Positions 56,534 to 64,000 of a DNA stretch of 64,000 bases are shown here, piece after piece (within the stretch, counting starts at the first letter, position 1; the number at the start of each line of letters is the position of its first letter). This stretch comes from Bacteroidales bacterium 6E (GTDB taxonomy: Bacteria > Bacteroidota > Bacteroidia > Bacteroidales > Prolixibacteraceae). The stretch is taken from assembly GCA_001270045.2 (NCBI GenBank), contig DF970673.1, positions 12,124 through 76,123 of the forward strand, in the 5' to 3' direction. Both the position numbers and the translations under genes were made by a program. The notes under the pieces were generated by a model. It made no database searches, was not told the DNA's origin, and saw only the letters and a list, made by a program, of their open reading frames with translations.

Positions 56534-57868
56534 ATGAATATAGATTATTCAAGAACTTTGGGATTTGTCAGCCAGGAGAGCATTAATGCCTACCGGGCTG
56601 TTACCGAAAAAAACAATATGGCTCTTGACCTGAAAACAGGAAAGGGAAATGATTTTCTGGGTTGGGTCAACCTTCCGTCATCGATAGATGAAAATGTTTT
56701 GGCTGATGTCGAAGGGACAGCAAACCGTCTGAAGGCAAAAAAAATTGACATTCTGGTTGTTGTGGGAATTGGTGGCTCATATCTTGGAGCCAAGGCCGTA
56801 ATTGACGCCCTCTCTGACAACTTCGCATCATTCAGGCCAGCCAAAAATCCTTTGGTTGTATTTGCAGGACAGAATATAGGGGAAGATTATCTTTATGAAC
56901 TTCGTGATTTGTTGAAATCAAAGGAGTACGCATTGGTGGTCATATCCAAATCGGGTACAACCACTGAGCCTGCCATTGCATTCAGACTCCTGAAACAGGA
57001 TATTGAGGCAAGATATGGCAGACAAGAAGCCCGTGAACGGATCATTGCCATAACTGATGAATCCAAAGGTGCACTGCGGAAACTGGCTGAAACGGAAGGA
57101 TACAAAACCTATGTTATTCCCGATGATGTTGGTGGCCGCTATTCAGTTCTCACACCGGTCGGACTCGTTGCGATTGCTGTTGCCGGTTTCAATATCCGTG
57201 AATTGGTCAGGGGAGCGGTTGAAATGGAGAAGAGTACTTCAGCAAACGTATCATTTGATAACAATCCTTCGGCTGCCTATGCCGCCGTGAGGAATGAACT
57301 TTACAGGAAAGGTTATTTGATCGAGATACTCGTAAATTATAATCCCAAGTTGCACTATTTTGCCGAGTGGTGGAAGCAACTTTTTGGAGAAAGTGAAGGT
57401 AAGGAAGGAATGGGAATATTTCCTGCAAGTGTGGATTTTACATCTGACCTTCATTCGATGGGGCAATATATCCAGGAAGGTGAAAGGAAACTATTTGAAA
57501 CTGTCATTTCCGTGAAATATCCTGACAGGGATGTCTCCATCCCAACTGATCCCGAAAATCTTGACGGACTGAATTTCCTAGCCGGCAAGCGAGTTGATGA
57601 GGTCAATAAAATGGCTGAATTGGGTACTGCAATTGCCCATGTTGACGGTGGGGTCCCCAATATCCGGATAACCATTGACAAACTGGATGAATACAACCTG
57701 GGCCAACTCATTTATTTCTTTGAGAAGGCTTGTGGCATAAGTGGATATACCCTGGGTGTAAATCCATTTGACCAACCGGGTGTTGAAGCATACAAGAAGA
57801 ATATGTTTGCGCTTCTTGAAAAACCAGGTTTCGAGGCTGATACCAAAGCCATTAAGGCGAGGTTGTAA
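56534..57868 (+). CDS. pgi: Glucose-6-phosphate isomerase
   Basis: Interconverts glucose-6-phosphate and fructose-6-phosphate. The 444-residue protein shows [48 protein letters not shown]-type signature ([19 protein letters not shown]) and the conserved Glu region in [13 protein letters not shown]. Its length is typical of the compact bacterial form. Last gene of lysS-gpsA-pgi; a strong terminator follows at 57903. Confidence 0.96.
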   Translation: MNIDYSRTLGFVSQESINAYRAVTEKNNMALDLKTGKGNDFLGWVNLPSSIDENVLADVEGTANRLKAKKIDILVVVGIGGSYLGAKAVIDALSDNFASFRPAKNPLVVFAGQNIGEDYLYELRDLLKSKEYALVVISKSGTTTEPAIAFRLLKQDIEARYGRQEARERIIAITDESKGALRKLAETEGYKTYVIPDDVGGRYSVLTPVGLVAIAVAGFNIRELVRGAVEMEKSTSANVSFDNNPSAAYAAVRNELYRKGYLIEILVNYNPKLHYFAEWWKQLFGESEGKEGMGIFPASVDFTSDLHSMGQYIQEGERKLFETVISVKYPDRDVSIPTDPENLDGLNFLAGKRVDEVNKMAELGTAIAHVDGGVPNIRITIDKLDEYNLGQLIYFFEKACGISGYTLGVNPFDQPGVEAYKKNMFALLEKPGFEADTKAIKARL

Positions 57869-57902
57869 TCATTTAAGTTTTCACCCTGAAGGGGATCGAA
57901 TA

Positions 57903-57942
57903 AAAGAAGGTACGGAGAAACATAAGGATCCGTACCTTCTTT
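57903..57942 (+). terminator. Terminator after pgi
   Basis: AAAGAAGGTACGGA (57903-57916) and TCCGTACCTTCTTT (57929-57942) are a perfect 14-bp inverted repeat with a 12-nt loop, 34 nt past the pgi stop. The T-rich 3' arm suits rightward termination. It also lies just beyond the 3' end of the convergent gene at 57981. Confidence 0.82.
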
Positions 57943-57980
57943 CTATTGTGGAATGTCCGAATTTCCCACGCCAATTTCAG

Positions 57981-58604
57981 TCATAACTTAAAATAATATC
58001 CGAGCTTTATTCCCCCAAAGAGGGGGCCTGTGCGAATATTGTCAGCCGTGGTAGCTGCGACCTCAATACTTATATGCCAATTGTCGGGTGTCAGATAACG
58101 AACTCCTACGGGCATGTACATGAAGAATTCCTCTTTTTGCTGCCCGCTTCCGACTCCCGAGTACCCTGCCATGAGTCCCATGTAAGGTGACAGGCCTTCA
58201 ATTTTTCTGAATTGTACGGGATGTAACGAGATCCCTCCATAGGCTGTTGAAAGATCTATCCCGGTTTCCAGATTGACCACCCGGCCTAATGCATAACCTA
58301 AATATGCTGATCCGTAATTCATGGTGGCTCCCAATAAATTGACTCCAACCAGCAATGCCTTTTCCCTTCTTAAGCTTCTTCTCCTGCGTAAAGGATGAGG
58401 CTGGGAAGCATCAGTTGGAAATTCAATCAGGAATTTTGATTCTGCAAGTATGTATTCATCTGACCCGAAAGTCAAAGTGGTCTTTCCTTCCTTGCTGGTT
58501 CTTTCAGAAGGCAATGCCTTATTGCCGAAACTGCTGATAGGAATCACCCAAAGTCCCAATGCCAGGAAAAATGTCAATAATCCGCCTTTTCCCATGATTC
58601 CCAT
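57981..58604 (-). CDS. Predicted outer-membrane protein of unknown function
   Basis: About 207 residues from ATG 58604. ATG 58595 and ATG 58655 are possible, and the frame extends to 58700. A signal-like segment (GGLLTFFLALGLWVIPISSFG) is followed by a basic patch (PHPLRRRRSLRREKALLVG). A barrel-like region has ATMNYGSAYLGYALGRVVNLETGID, SPYMGLMAGYSGVGSG and LFGGIKLGYYFKL at the C-terminus. The tandem ATGGGAATC/ATGGGAAAA start region makes the start uncertain. No family recognised. Divergent from the EamA transporter gene. Confidence 0.6.
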   Translation of the reverse strand: MGIMGKGGLLTFFLALGLWVIPISSFGNKALPSERTSKEGKTTLTFGSDEYILAESKFLIEFPTDASQPHPLRRRRSLRREKALLVGVNLLGATMNYGSAYLGYALGRVVNLETGIDLSTAYGGISLHPVQFRKIEGLSPYMGLMAGYSGVGSGQQKEEFFMYMPVGVRYLTPDNWHISIEVAATTADNIRTGPLFGGIKLGYYFKL

Positions 58605-58715
58605 GATTCCCAGGCTCTGAATGTTTTGATCATTTAACCACCTCACTTCCTGCATTGGCTTAATTTTGTGCTGCAAGTTATATTTTACTTTCCAACACAC
58701 AAGAGATTCTTTTTC

Positions 58716-58723
58716 TATTTTTG
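58716..58723 (+). promoter_or_regulatory. -7 box of the EamA transporter gene
   Basis: TATTTTTG matches TAnnTTTG and ends only 4 nt before the ATG at 58728. If used, the mRNA would be almost leaderless. No clear -33 element. Confidence 0.5.
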
Positions 58724-58727
58724 CGAC

Positions 58728-59636
58728 ATGAAATCTGATCGGTTTAAAGGTTATTTCTTTGCCATTTTGGCGACCATATCATACTCCAACGTATATATCT
58801 TCAGCAAGGCGGCATTGAATGAGATCCATATCATTCAGTTCGGTTTTTTCTGGTATGCATTTGGGGCAGTTCTGAATACCGGATGGTCTGCTTTTCGCGG
58901 CAATCTTGGAAAAATATCGGGGCTTAAGTGGCCTCAATTCAGGATCCTGATATTACTGGGAATTTTGGAAATCCTTACGAACTCAACTTTTTTCCTGTCG
59001 ATTCACATTATTCCTGACCCTTCGGTAACCTCTTTTCTCGGAAATCTGTATCCGGTATTTCTGACCCTTGGTGCTGTGGCATTCTTAAAGGAGCGGTTTA
59101 CCCTGATCGAGTCAAGCGGGGTATTGCTGGCCTTTGCCGGAGCTTTTATAATCAGTTACAGCGGGGGGAGTGATCTGTCGGCTATGTTTATTCCGGGAAC
59201 GATGATTGTGGTGATCAATGCCATACTGGCGGCAACAACCTCGTTGGTAGTGAAGGTCAATGTCAAGAGACTCTCGCCCGAACTGATAACCCTGAACCAC
59301 AATCTTTGGTTATTGGTATATTCAACAATACTGATGTTTGCGACCGCAAAATCGTTTGATGTGCCTTCAAGTTCTCTTGTGAACATGGCGATAGGATCCT
59401 TCCTCGGCCCATTCATGGGTATTCTGACGATTTATTACTCTTTCCAGTATATTGAAGCTTCCCGTTCCTCTATTGTGCAGAGTCTGAAGGGTATCGTGGT
59501 GCTTATTGGTGCTTGGCTCTATTTTCAAACCCTGCCATTGCCACACCAGCTTTGGGGCGGATTGTTAACGGTGGCTGGTGTCCTGGTCATGACCCTGGCA
59601 CAGGCCAATATCCTGCGTTTAAAAAAGCGTTCCTGA
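58728..59636 (+). CDS. EamA/DMT-family transporter
   Basis: A 302-residue inner-membrane protein with ten predicted helices in two EamA repeats (about 10-140 and 155-295). Helices include FFAILATISYSNVYIFSKAAL, ILILLGILEILTNSTFFLSIH, GVLLAFAGAFIISYSGG and LWGGLLTVAGVLVMTLAQA. The frame reaches back to 58668, but the TATTTTTG box overlaps that part, so ATG 58728 is preferred. Members export or import amino acids, nucleotide sugars or other metabolites; the substrate is not predictable here. Confidence 0.88.
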   Translation: MKSDRFKGYFFAILATISYSNVYIFSKAALNEIHIIQFGFFWYAFGAVLNTGWSAFRGNLGKISGLKWPQFRILILLGILEILTNSTFFLSIHIIPDPSVTSFLGNLYPVFLTLGAVAFLKERFTLIESSGVLLAFAGAFIISYSGGSDLSAMFIPGTMIVVINAILAATTSLVVKVNVKRLSPELITLNHNLWLLVYSTILMFATAKSFDVPSSSLVNMAIGSFLGPFMGILTIYYSFQYIEASRSSIVQSLKGIVVLIGAWLYFQTLPLPHQLWGGLLTVAGVLVMTLAQANILRLKKRS

Positions 59637-59675
59637 AGGTTGTGTTAGGAAGACATCCCAACTCAAAAAGCTTTT

Positions 59676-59683
59676 TATCTTTG
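59676..59683 (+). promoter_or_regulatory. tyrS: -7 box of tyrS
   Basis: TATCTTTG, 16 nt before the tyrS ATG (59700), matches the -7 consensus. The -33 element is unclear. Confidence 0.55.
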
Positions 59684-59699
59684 CACAAAATTTTAAGAG

Positions 59700-60995
59700 A
59701 TGAATTTTGTAAATGAACTGTCGTGGCGCGGAATGATCCACGATGTTATGCCAGGCACGGAAGAGCAGTTTGAAAAGGAGATGACTTCCGCTTATGTCGG
59801 AATTGATCCAACTGCCGATTCACTTCATATTGGTCATTTGGTAGGTGTCATGATGCTGAAGCATTTACAGCGGTCAGGCCATAAACCAATAGCCCTTGTT
59901 GGGGGAGCAACAGGCATGATCGGTGATCCGAGCATGAAATCACAGGAGCGTAACCTCCTCGATGAATTTACTCTGAGACACAACCAGGATTGTTTGAAAC
60001 GGCAGCTTGCCAAATTTCTGGATTTTGACTCGAATGAGCCCAATGCTGCGGTTATGGTTAACAACTATGACTGGATGAAGAATTTTACATTTCTTGATTT
60101 CATTCGCGATATCGGGAAGCACATTACCGTTAATTATATGATGTCAAAGGATTCCGTGAAAAAGAGAATCTCTTCAGAGTCTTCTTCTTCTGGTATGTCA
60201 TTCACGGAGTTTACTTATCAGTTGGTTCAGGGATACGACTTTTTGTACTTGTACCAGAATTATAACTGCAAGTTGCAGATGGGAGGTTCCGATCAATGGG
60301 GTAACATAACCACCGGGACTGAACTTATCCGCCGAATTGCCGGAGGCACCGCATTTGCCATGACTTGTCCCCTCATAACCAAGGCAGATGGCGGAAAATT
60401 CGGCAAGACTGAGTCTGGCAATGTATGGCTCGATCCCGAGAAAACTTCTCCCTACGAGTTTTACCAGTTTTGGTTAAACACTTCTGATGAGGATGCCGAA
60501 AAATACATCAAGATATTTACGCTCCTTGGTCAGGAAGAGATAAATGAACTGGTTACAATGCACCGTGATGCGCCTCATCAACGTGCATTGCAAAAGAGAC
60601 TGGCGGAAGAAGTGACCGTAATGGTTCATTCACGCGACGATTATGACATGGCTGTGGAAGCATCACAGATACTGTTTGGACAGGGAACGGCTGACCAGTT
60701 GAAAAAATTAAACGAAAAAACACTGCTGTCGGTATTCGACGGTGTTCCCCGGTTTGAAGTAGACATGTCTGAATTGGTAAGTGGCATTAATGTGGTCGAC
60801 CTCCTGACCGAAAAGGCAGCCGTCTTTCCCTCAAAAGGAGAGATTCGCCGGACGATTCAATCCAATGGGTTAAGCATCAACAAGGAAAGAGTTATATCAG
60901 CCGATTTTGTCATTGATCAGTCTGCCTTACTCGGAGACAGATATATTCTTGCCCAAAAAGGTAAAAAGAATTATTACCTGATCATAGTCCGGTAA
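59700..60995 (+). CDS. tyrS: Tyrosyl-tRNA synthetase
   Basis: Charges tRNA-Tyr. The 431-residue class I synthetase has the HIGH motif in [12 protein letters not shown] (about residues 41-44), [14 protein letters not shown] for tyrosine binding, and KMSKS as KFGKT (about 231-235). An S4 RNA-binding domain closes it at about 365-431 ([20 protein letters not shown]). KFGKT is the usual form in this TyrRS class. Own -7 box upstream. Intact. Confidence 0.97.
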   Translation: MNFVNELSWRGMIHDVMPGTEEQFEKEMTSAYVGIDPTADSLHIGHLVGVMMLKHLQRSGHKPIALVGGATGMIGDPSMKSQERNLLDEFTLRHNQDCLKRQLAKFLDFDSNEPNAAVMVNNYDWMKNFTFLDFIRDIGKHITVNYMMSKDSVKKRISSESSSSGMSFTEFTYQLVQGYDFLYLYQNYNCKLQMGGSDQWGNITTGTELIRRIAGGTAFAMTCPLITKADGGKFGKTESGNVWLDPEKTSPYEFYQFWLNTSDEDAEKYIKIFTLLGQEEINELVTMHRDAPHQRALQKRLAEEVTVMVHSRDDYDMAVEASQILFGQGTADQLKKLNEKTLLSVFDGVPRFEVDMSELVSGINVVDLLTEKAAVFPSKGEIRRTIQSNGLSINKERVISADFVIDQSALLGDRYILAQKGKKNYYLIIVR

Positions 60996-61067
60996 TTTAC
61001 TGACCTTTAAAATAAACCCGGGCATTTGTCGTTAAACCAAATATTCGGAATTAACCAGATCAAATTT

Positions 61068-62030
61068 ATGAACGACTTCTTTGATAACCAACGAATTCTC
61101 GACATTGTCTGGAATCGCCGTCTTCATTTCGTAATTATCGGACTTTGTGCCATTATCGTGGCAGCGGTATTTTCTTCGCCTGTATTTATCACCCCTAAGT
61201 ATAAATCCACTGCGAGACTTTACCCCGTCAACCTGAGTGTACTCAGTGAGGAGTCGGAATCGGAGCAGATGCTGGAGATCTTGAATTCAAATGATATCAA
61301 ACTGAAAATGTTTGATACTTTCAATCTGTATGATGTATACAAGGTAAGGAGAGATGATCCATTGTATCTGACCTATATGCTGGCTATTTATAATGATCAT
61401 TTCTCGGTGCGGAAAACTGAATTTGAGACGGTTCAGATTGAAGTCCTTGATGAGAACCCGGTAAGGGCATATGAAATGTGTGATTCGCTGATCGATTTTT
61501 ACAATCTCAAGGTTAGGGAAATGCACTCTGCCAAAAACTGGGAAATGGTAAAGATTGCTTCTGATAATTTGATGAAAAGGGGTAAAGAAAGAGACTCCCT
61601 GGCTGATTTATTAAGCGAAATACGCCGGAATTACCAGATCCTGGATATGCAAAGCCAGGTTCCGGAAGTGACCAGAGGTTACATGAAAGCGCTTGCCGAA
61701 ACTGGAGAAAATTCTGCCGGAACACGCGAAATTAAGAGGCTATATGACAATATGTTGGAAAAGGGTACTGAAGCCTTGGTTATGGAAAGGCATTTCGCCT
61801 ACCTGAATAATACTATCGATTCTCTTACTGAGCTTTACCATGTTAACTATTCAGAGGCAAACAAGAGTATCACTTACGCGCATGTGGTGGAAAGACCATT
61901 GGTACCTGATAAAAAGGCTTATCCGGTCAGATGGCTGATCGTTGCCTTTACACTGATGTCTTCCCTGTTTTTTGCTCTGCTTGTTTTTATGGCGTTGGAT
62001 TACAGGAAAAGAGAGAAGAGGGGTGTTTAA
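61068..62030 (+). CDS. Wzz-like polysaccharide chain-length regulator
   Basis: A 320-residue inner-membrane protein with the Wzz/GumC layout. TM1 is near residues 20-40 (FVIIGLCAIIVAAVFSSPVFI), followed by a periplasmic domain with coiled-coil segments (MKRGKERDSLADLLSEIRRNYQIL region at about 170-200). TM2 is near 290-312 (WLIVAFTLMSSLFFALLVFMALDY), preceded by Pro-rich VVERPLVPDKKAYPVRW. ATG 61068 is chosen over TTG 61026, which would add polar residues. No tyrosine kinase domain is fused. It overlaps the ligase/polymerase gene by 8 nt, so the pair probably acts on an exported polysaccharide. Confidence 0.82.
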   Translation: MNDFFDNQRILDIVWNRRLHFVIIGLCAIIVAAVFSSPVFITPKYKSTARLYPVNLSVLSEESESEQMLEILNSNDIKLKMFDTFNLYDVYKVRRDDPLYLTYMLAIYNDHFSVRKTEFETVQIEVLDENPVRAYEMCDSLIDFYNLKVREMHSAKNWEMVKIASDNLMKRGKERDSLADLLSEIRRNYQILDMQSQVPEVTRGYMKALAETGENSAGTREIKRLYDNMLEKGTEALVMERHFAYLNNTIDSLTELYHVNYSEANKSITYAHVVERPLVPDKKAYPVRWLIVAFTLMSSLFFALLVFMALDYRKREKRGV

Positions 62031-63465
62031 GGATTCTCGCATACAACTGATTGCTTTCTATGCGATTTCACTTCTGTTTATATTCCTGAACATCTGGTTT
62101 GTTTTCGCAAAGAACTCTATGGTGATTAATCTGTTGCCATTCGCATTGTTCTTTGTTTTGCTCGCGATTTTTTCCCTCGACCGTGTTCTGATGATCGTGG
62201 TTTTTTTCACGCCGCTTTCATTGCCTTTGAAAGAACTGGCAGGTGGGTTATCTTTCGATATGTTTCTGCCTACTGAACCTTTGCTGTTTGGCGTCCTTTT
62301 GATATTTCTTCTTAGGGTATCGGCCGACCGCGGTTTTGATAGAAGGATTCTCTCACACCCGGTTTCCATTGCCATCTGGATTTATTTGCTTTGGTTATTT
62401 GTGACTACCCTGACCAGCACGATGTTTTTGGTATCTTTTAAGTTTCTGCTTGTCAGGATTTGGTTCATTGTGGGTTTCTATCTGCTCGCCATGAAACTTT
62501 TTGATAGTAATCGGAAATTTGACCAGTTTGTATGGGTGTATGTTACCGCACTTCTGCTTGTCATTGCTTATACCATATTCCGTCATGCCGGATTTGGTCT
62601 GCTGAACAAGCAGGCTGCCCATTGGGTAATGACGCCCTTTTTTAATGACCATACTTCATATGGCGCGGTGCTCGCCATGTTCATTCCAATTATGGCCTTT
62701 TTTTCGGTCCGTAAGGACTTCTCTCCATCTGTCAAATGGTTGGCCAGGGGAGTATTGGGGGTTCTTTTTATTGCCTTTATTTTGTCCTATACGAGGGCAG
62801 CATGGTTAAGCCTGATTTTTGCCATTGGAATATGGGTGCTGATATTGCTCAAAATCCGCTTTCGGACCATGGTCATTACTGCCGTTAGCTTAATCTCCGT
62901 GGTTTTGCTTTTCCAAAACCAGTTGGTCCAGTATCTTGAGCGTAATGAAGATGAATCTTCTTCCAACCTGCTTGAACATTTCAGCTCCATGTCAAATATA
63001 ACCTCCGATGCTTCGAACCTTGAGCGTCTCAACCGATGGGGATGTGCCATCCGAATGTTTGAAGAACGGCCTGTATTTGGATTCGGACCGGGGACTTATA
63101 TGTTTAAATATGCACCTTTCCAATTATCCCGGGACAAGACCATCATCAGCACCAACATGGGGGATGCCGGAAATGCCCATAGTGAATACCTTGGACCTTT
63201 GTCTGAAAGTGGTCTGGCAGGGATGCTAACATTTCTTCTGGTAGTCATCATGGTTGTTTATACTTCTGTTAAAACATACAGCCGTCTCAAGGATCCAAGG
63301 TTGAAGGGAATTCTGGTTTCGACTTTTCTGGGACTTGTCACTTACTATGCCCATGGGTTTATGAACAATTTTCTGGATACCGATAAGGCAGCCGTTCCTT
63401 TCTGGGCATTTACGGCTATGATTGTCTGGATTGACCTAAATAGCCGGTCAGCGAAAGTGGATTGA
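62023..63465 (+). CDS. O-antigen ligase/polymerase-like membrane protein (Wzy_C family)
   Basis: About 480 residues with roughly 11 transmembrane helices. Wzy_C/WaaL signatures lie in the C-terminal half: SYTRAAWLSLIFAIGI, the periplasmic loop with FEERPVFGFGPGTYMF, and NAHSEYLGPLSESGLAG (conserved His). The likely start is GTG 62023 (VFKDSRIQ), overlapping the Wzz-like stop by 8 nt. The ATG frame at 61972 would reach far into the upstream gene. Predicted to ligate or polymerise undecaprenyl-linked glycans at the periplasmic face. No glycosyltransferases are adjacent. Confidence 0.85.
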   Translation: MFKDSRIQLIAFYAISLLFIFLNIWFVFAKNSMVINLLPFALFFVLLAIFSLDRVLMIVVFFTPLSLPLKELAGGLSFDMFLPTEPLLFGVLLIFLLRVSADRGFDRRILSHPVSIAIWIYLLWLFVTTLTSTMFLVSFKFLLVRIWFIVGFYLLAMKLFDSNRKFDQFVWVYVTALLLVIAYTIFRHAGFGLLNKQAAHWVMTPFFNDHTSYGAVLAMFIPIMAFFSVRKDFSPSVKWLARGVLGVLFIAFILSYTRAAWLSLIFAIGIWVLILLKIRFRTMVITAVSLISVVLLFQNQLVQYLERNEDESSSNLLEHFSSMSNITSDASNLERLNRWGCAIRMFEERPVFGFGPGTYMFKYAPFQLSRDKTIISTNMGDAGNAHSEYLGPLSESGLAGMLTFLLVVIMVVYTSVKTYSRLKDPRLKGILVSTFLGLVTYYAHGFMNNFLDTDKAAVPFWAFTAMIVWIDLNSRSAKVD

Positions 63466-63582
63466 CCAGCCTGGCTTGATCTCGTATGTATCATCAAGGA
63501 TTCAACAGACTTTCATCCCATTTGGAGAAATTGTAATGAATCCTTTAGTTGGCATGAGAATACAGATGAGGCTTCATAAAAC

Positions 63583-63613
63583 AAAAAATCCGGAGAAATT
63601 GCTTTGCCCGGAT
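63583..63613 (-). terminator. Terminator after efp
   Basis: Read leftward, ATCCGG (63613 to 63608) and CCGGAT (63593 to 63588) form a 6-bp GC-rich stem with a 14-nt loop. Six Ts follow directly (63588 to 63583). It lies about 20 nt past the efp stop. Confidence 0.7.
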
Positions 63614-63634
63614 CCTTTATAAATTCAATGTATA

Positions 63635-64000
63635 TTATTGCTTCACCCTTTCGCTGTAAGACCTGTCGCGGGTATCCACTTTCAGGATCTCTCCCTCGTT
63701 GATAAACAGTGGAACCATAATTTCGGCACCGGTTTCCAGCGTTGCTGGTTTTAATGCTGTCGAACTGGCTGTATTTCCTTTTTCGCCAGGGACAGTATAG
63801 GTTACCGCGAGCTCAACAAACGGAGGTAATTCCGCTGTCAATGGGGTTTCAGTGTCGGCATGGATCTGCACTTCAATAACCTGACCCTCTTTCATGAGAT
63901 CATTGTTTTCAATCAATTCGGGATTCAGGGAAATCTGCTCAAATGTTTCCAACTGCATGAAATGACATCCCATATCATCCTTAAACAGATATTGGTAAGG
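63635..64000 (-). CDS. efp: Elongation factor P, 3' part only (runs off the window)
   Basis: The C-terminal 121 residues of EF-P, which relieves ribosome stalling at polyproline stretches. The visible part begins [15 protein letters not shown], typical of the end of domain I and start of domain II. Domain II follows ([24 protein letters not shown]), then domain III, which ends [30 protein letters not shown]. The N-terminal domain with the loop that carries the modified residue lies beyond position 64000, so its modification type cannot be seen. The hairpin terminator follows at 63583-63613. Confidence 0.93.
   Translation of the reverse strand, partial: PYQYLFKDDMGCHFMQLETFEQISLNPELIENNDLMKEGQVIEVQIHADTETPLTAELPPFVELAVTYTVPGEKGNTASSTALKPATLETGAEIMVPLFINEGEILKVDTRDRSYSERVKQ

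Noticed and set aside
1-64000. tRNA, rRNA, CRISPR array, prophage or IS element
   Set aside because: No tRNA-like cloverleaf, regular spacer array, transposase, integrase or phage gene was recognised on reading the window.

Overview
The window reads as a piece of chromosome from a free-living or commensal member of the Bacteroidota, probably class Bacteroidia. Evidence: the -7 promoter box TAnnTTTG (TATCTTTG or TATTTTTG) precedes many genes. Signature families are present: a STN/plug TonB receptor with a DUF4249 lipoprotein, a DUF5916 protein, a fused E1 alpha/beta 2-oxoacid dehydrogenase, a membrane-anchored MutS-like ATPase, and an ECF sigma factor paired with an anti-sigma/beta-barrel fusion. 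Ribosome binding sites are A-rich rather than classical Shine-Dalgarno. I saw no rRNA, tRNA, CRISPR array, phage or insertion sequence. The species cannot be named from this sequence.

Layout. 0-5.3 kb: leftward methionine/folate operon (metH, a small membrane protein, metF). 5.4-9.5 kb: envelope genes (DUF5916 protein, a carboxypeptidase-regulatory-like protein, a lytic transglycosylase lipoprotein). 9.6-24.4 kb: the most distinctive region. It holds a serpin lipoprotein, an ECF sigma factor, its presumed dual-membrane anti-sigma/beta-barrel partner, an M14 peptidase, and two rightward envelope gene blocks (TonB receptor, DUF4249 lipoprotein, MG2-like protein, unknown; then a beta-barrel protein and an LVIVD lipoprotein). 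Three near-identical ECF-type promoters (GCAACCTTT, then CRTCTW 15-16 nt beyond GCAACC) lie before the sigma gene, the serpin and the beta-barrel/LVIVD pair. A fourth, looser copy lies before the TonB receptor. I propose that they define one local regulon.

24.4-37 kb: aspartokinase, a GntR/UTRA repressor divergent from E2-E1 dehydrogenase genes with a palindromic operator on the -33 element, an M23/LysM peptidase, and a three-gene catabolic operon (PHP-like, aldolase/short-chain dehydrogenase fusion, zinc alcohol dehydrogenase). 36.9-47.4 kb: housekeeping genes (aroK-parC-parE; MutS-like; hpt-adk-obgE-PAP2; purE). 47.7-53.4 kb: two outer-membrane proteins, one with a ComEA-like DNA-binding domain, then an acyltransferase and recJ. 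53.7-64 kb: lysS-gpsA-pgi, an outer-membrane protein, an EamA transporter, tyrS, a Wzz-like/O-antigen-ligase-like pair and the 3' part of efp.

Most of the window is ordinary core genome. The best candidate for an incompletely described system is the 9.6-24.4 kb sigma/anti-sigma/serpin/TonB block. Secondary candidates are the PHP-aldolase/SDR-dehydrogenase operon, the HhH-beta-barrel pair and a 27-codon small ORF between two terminators.
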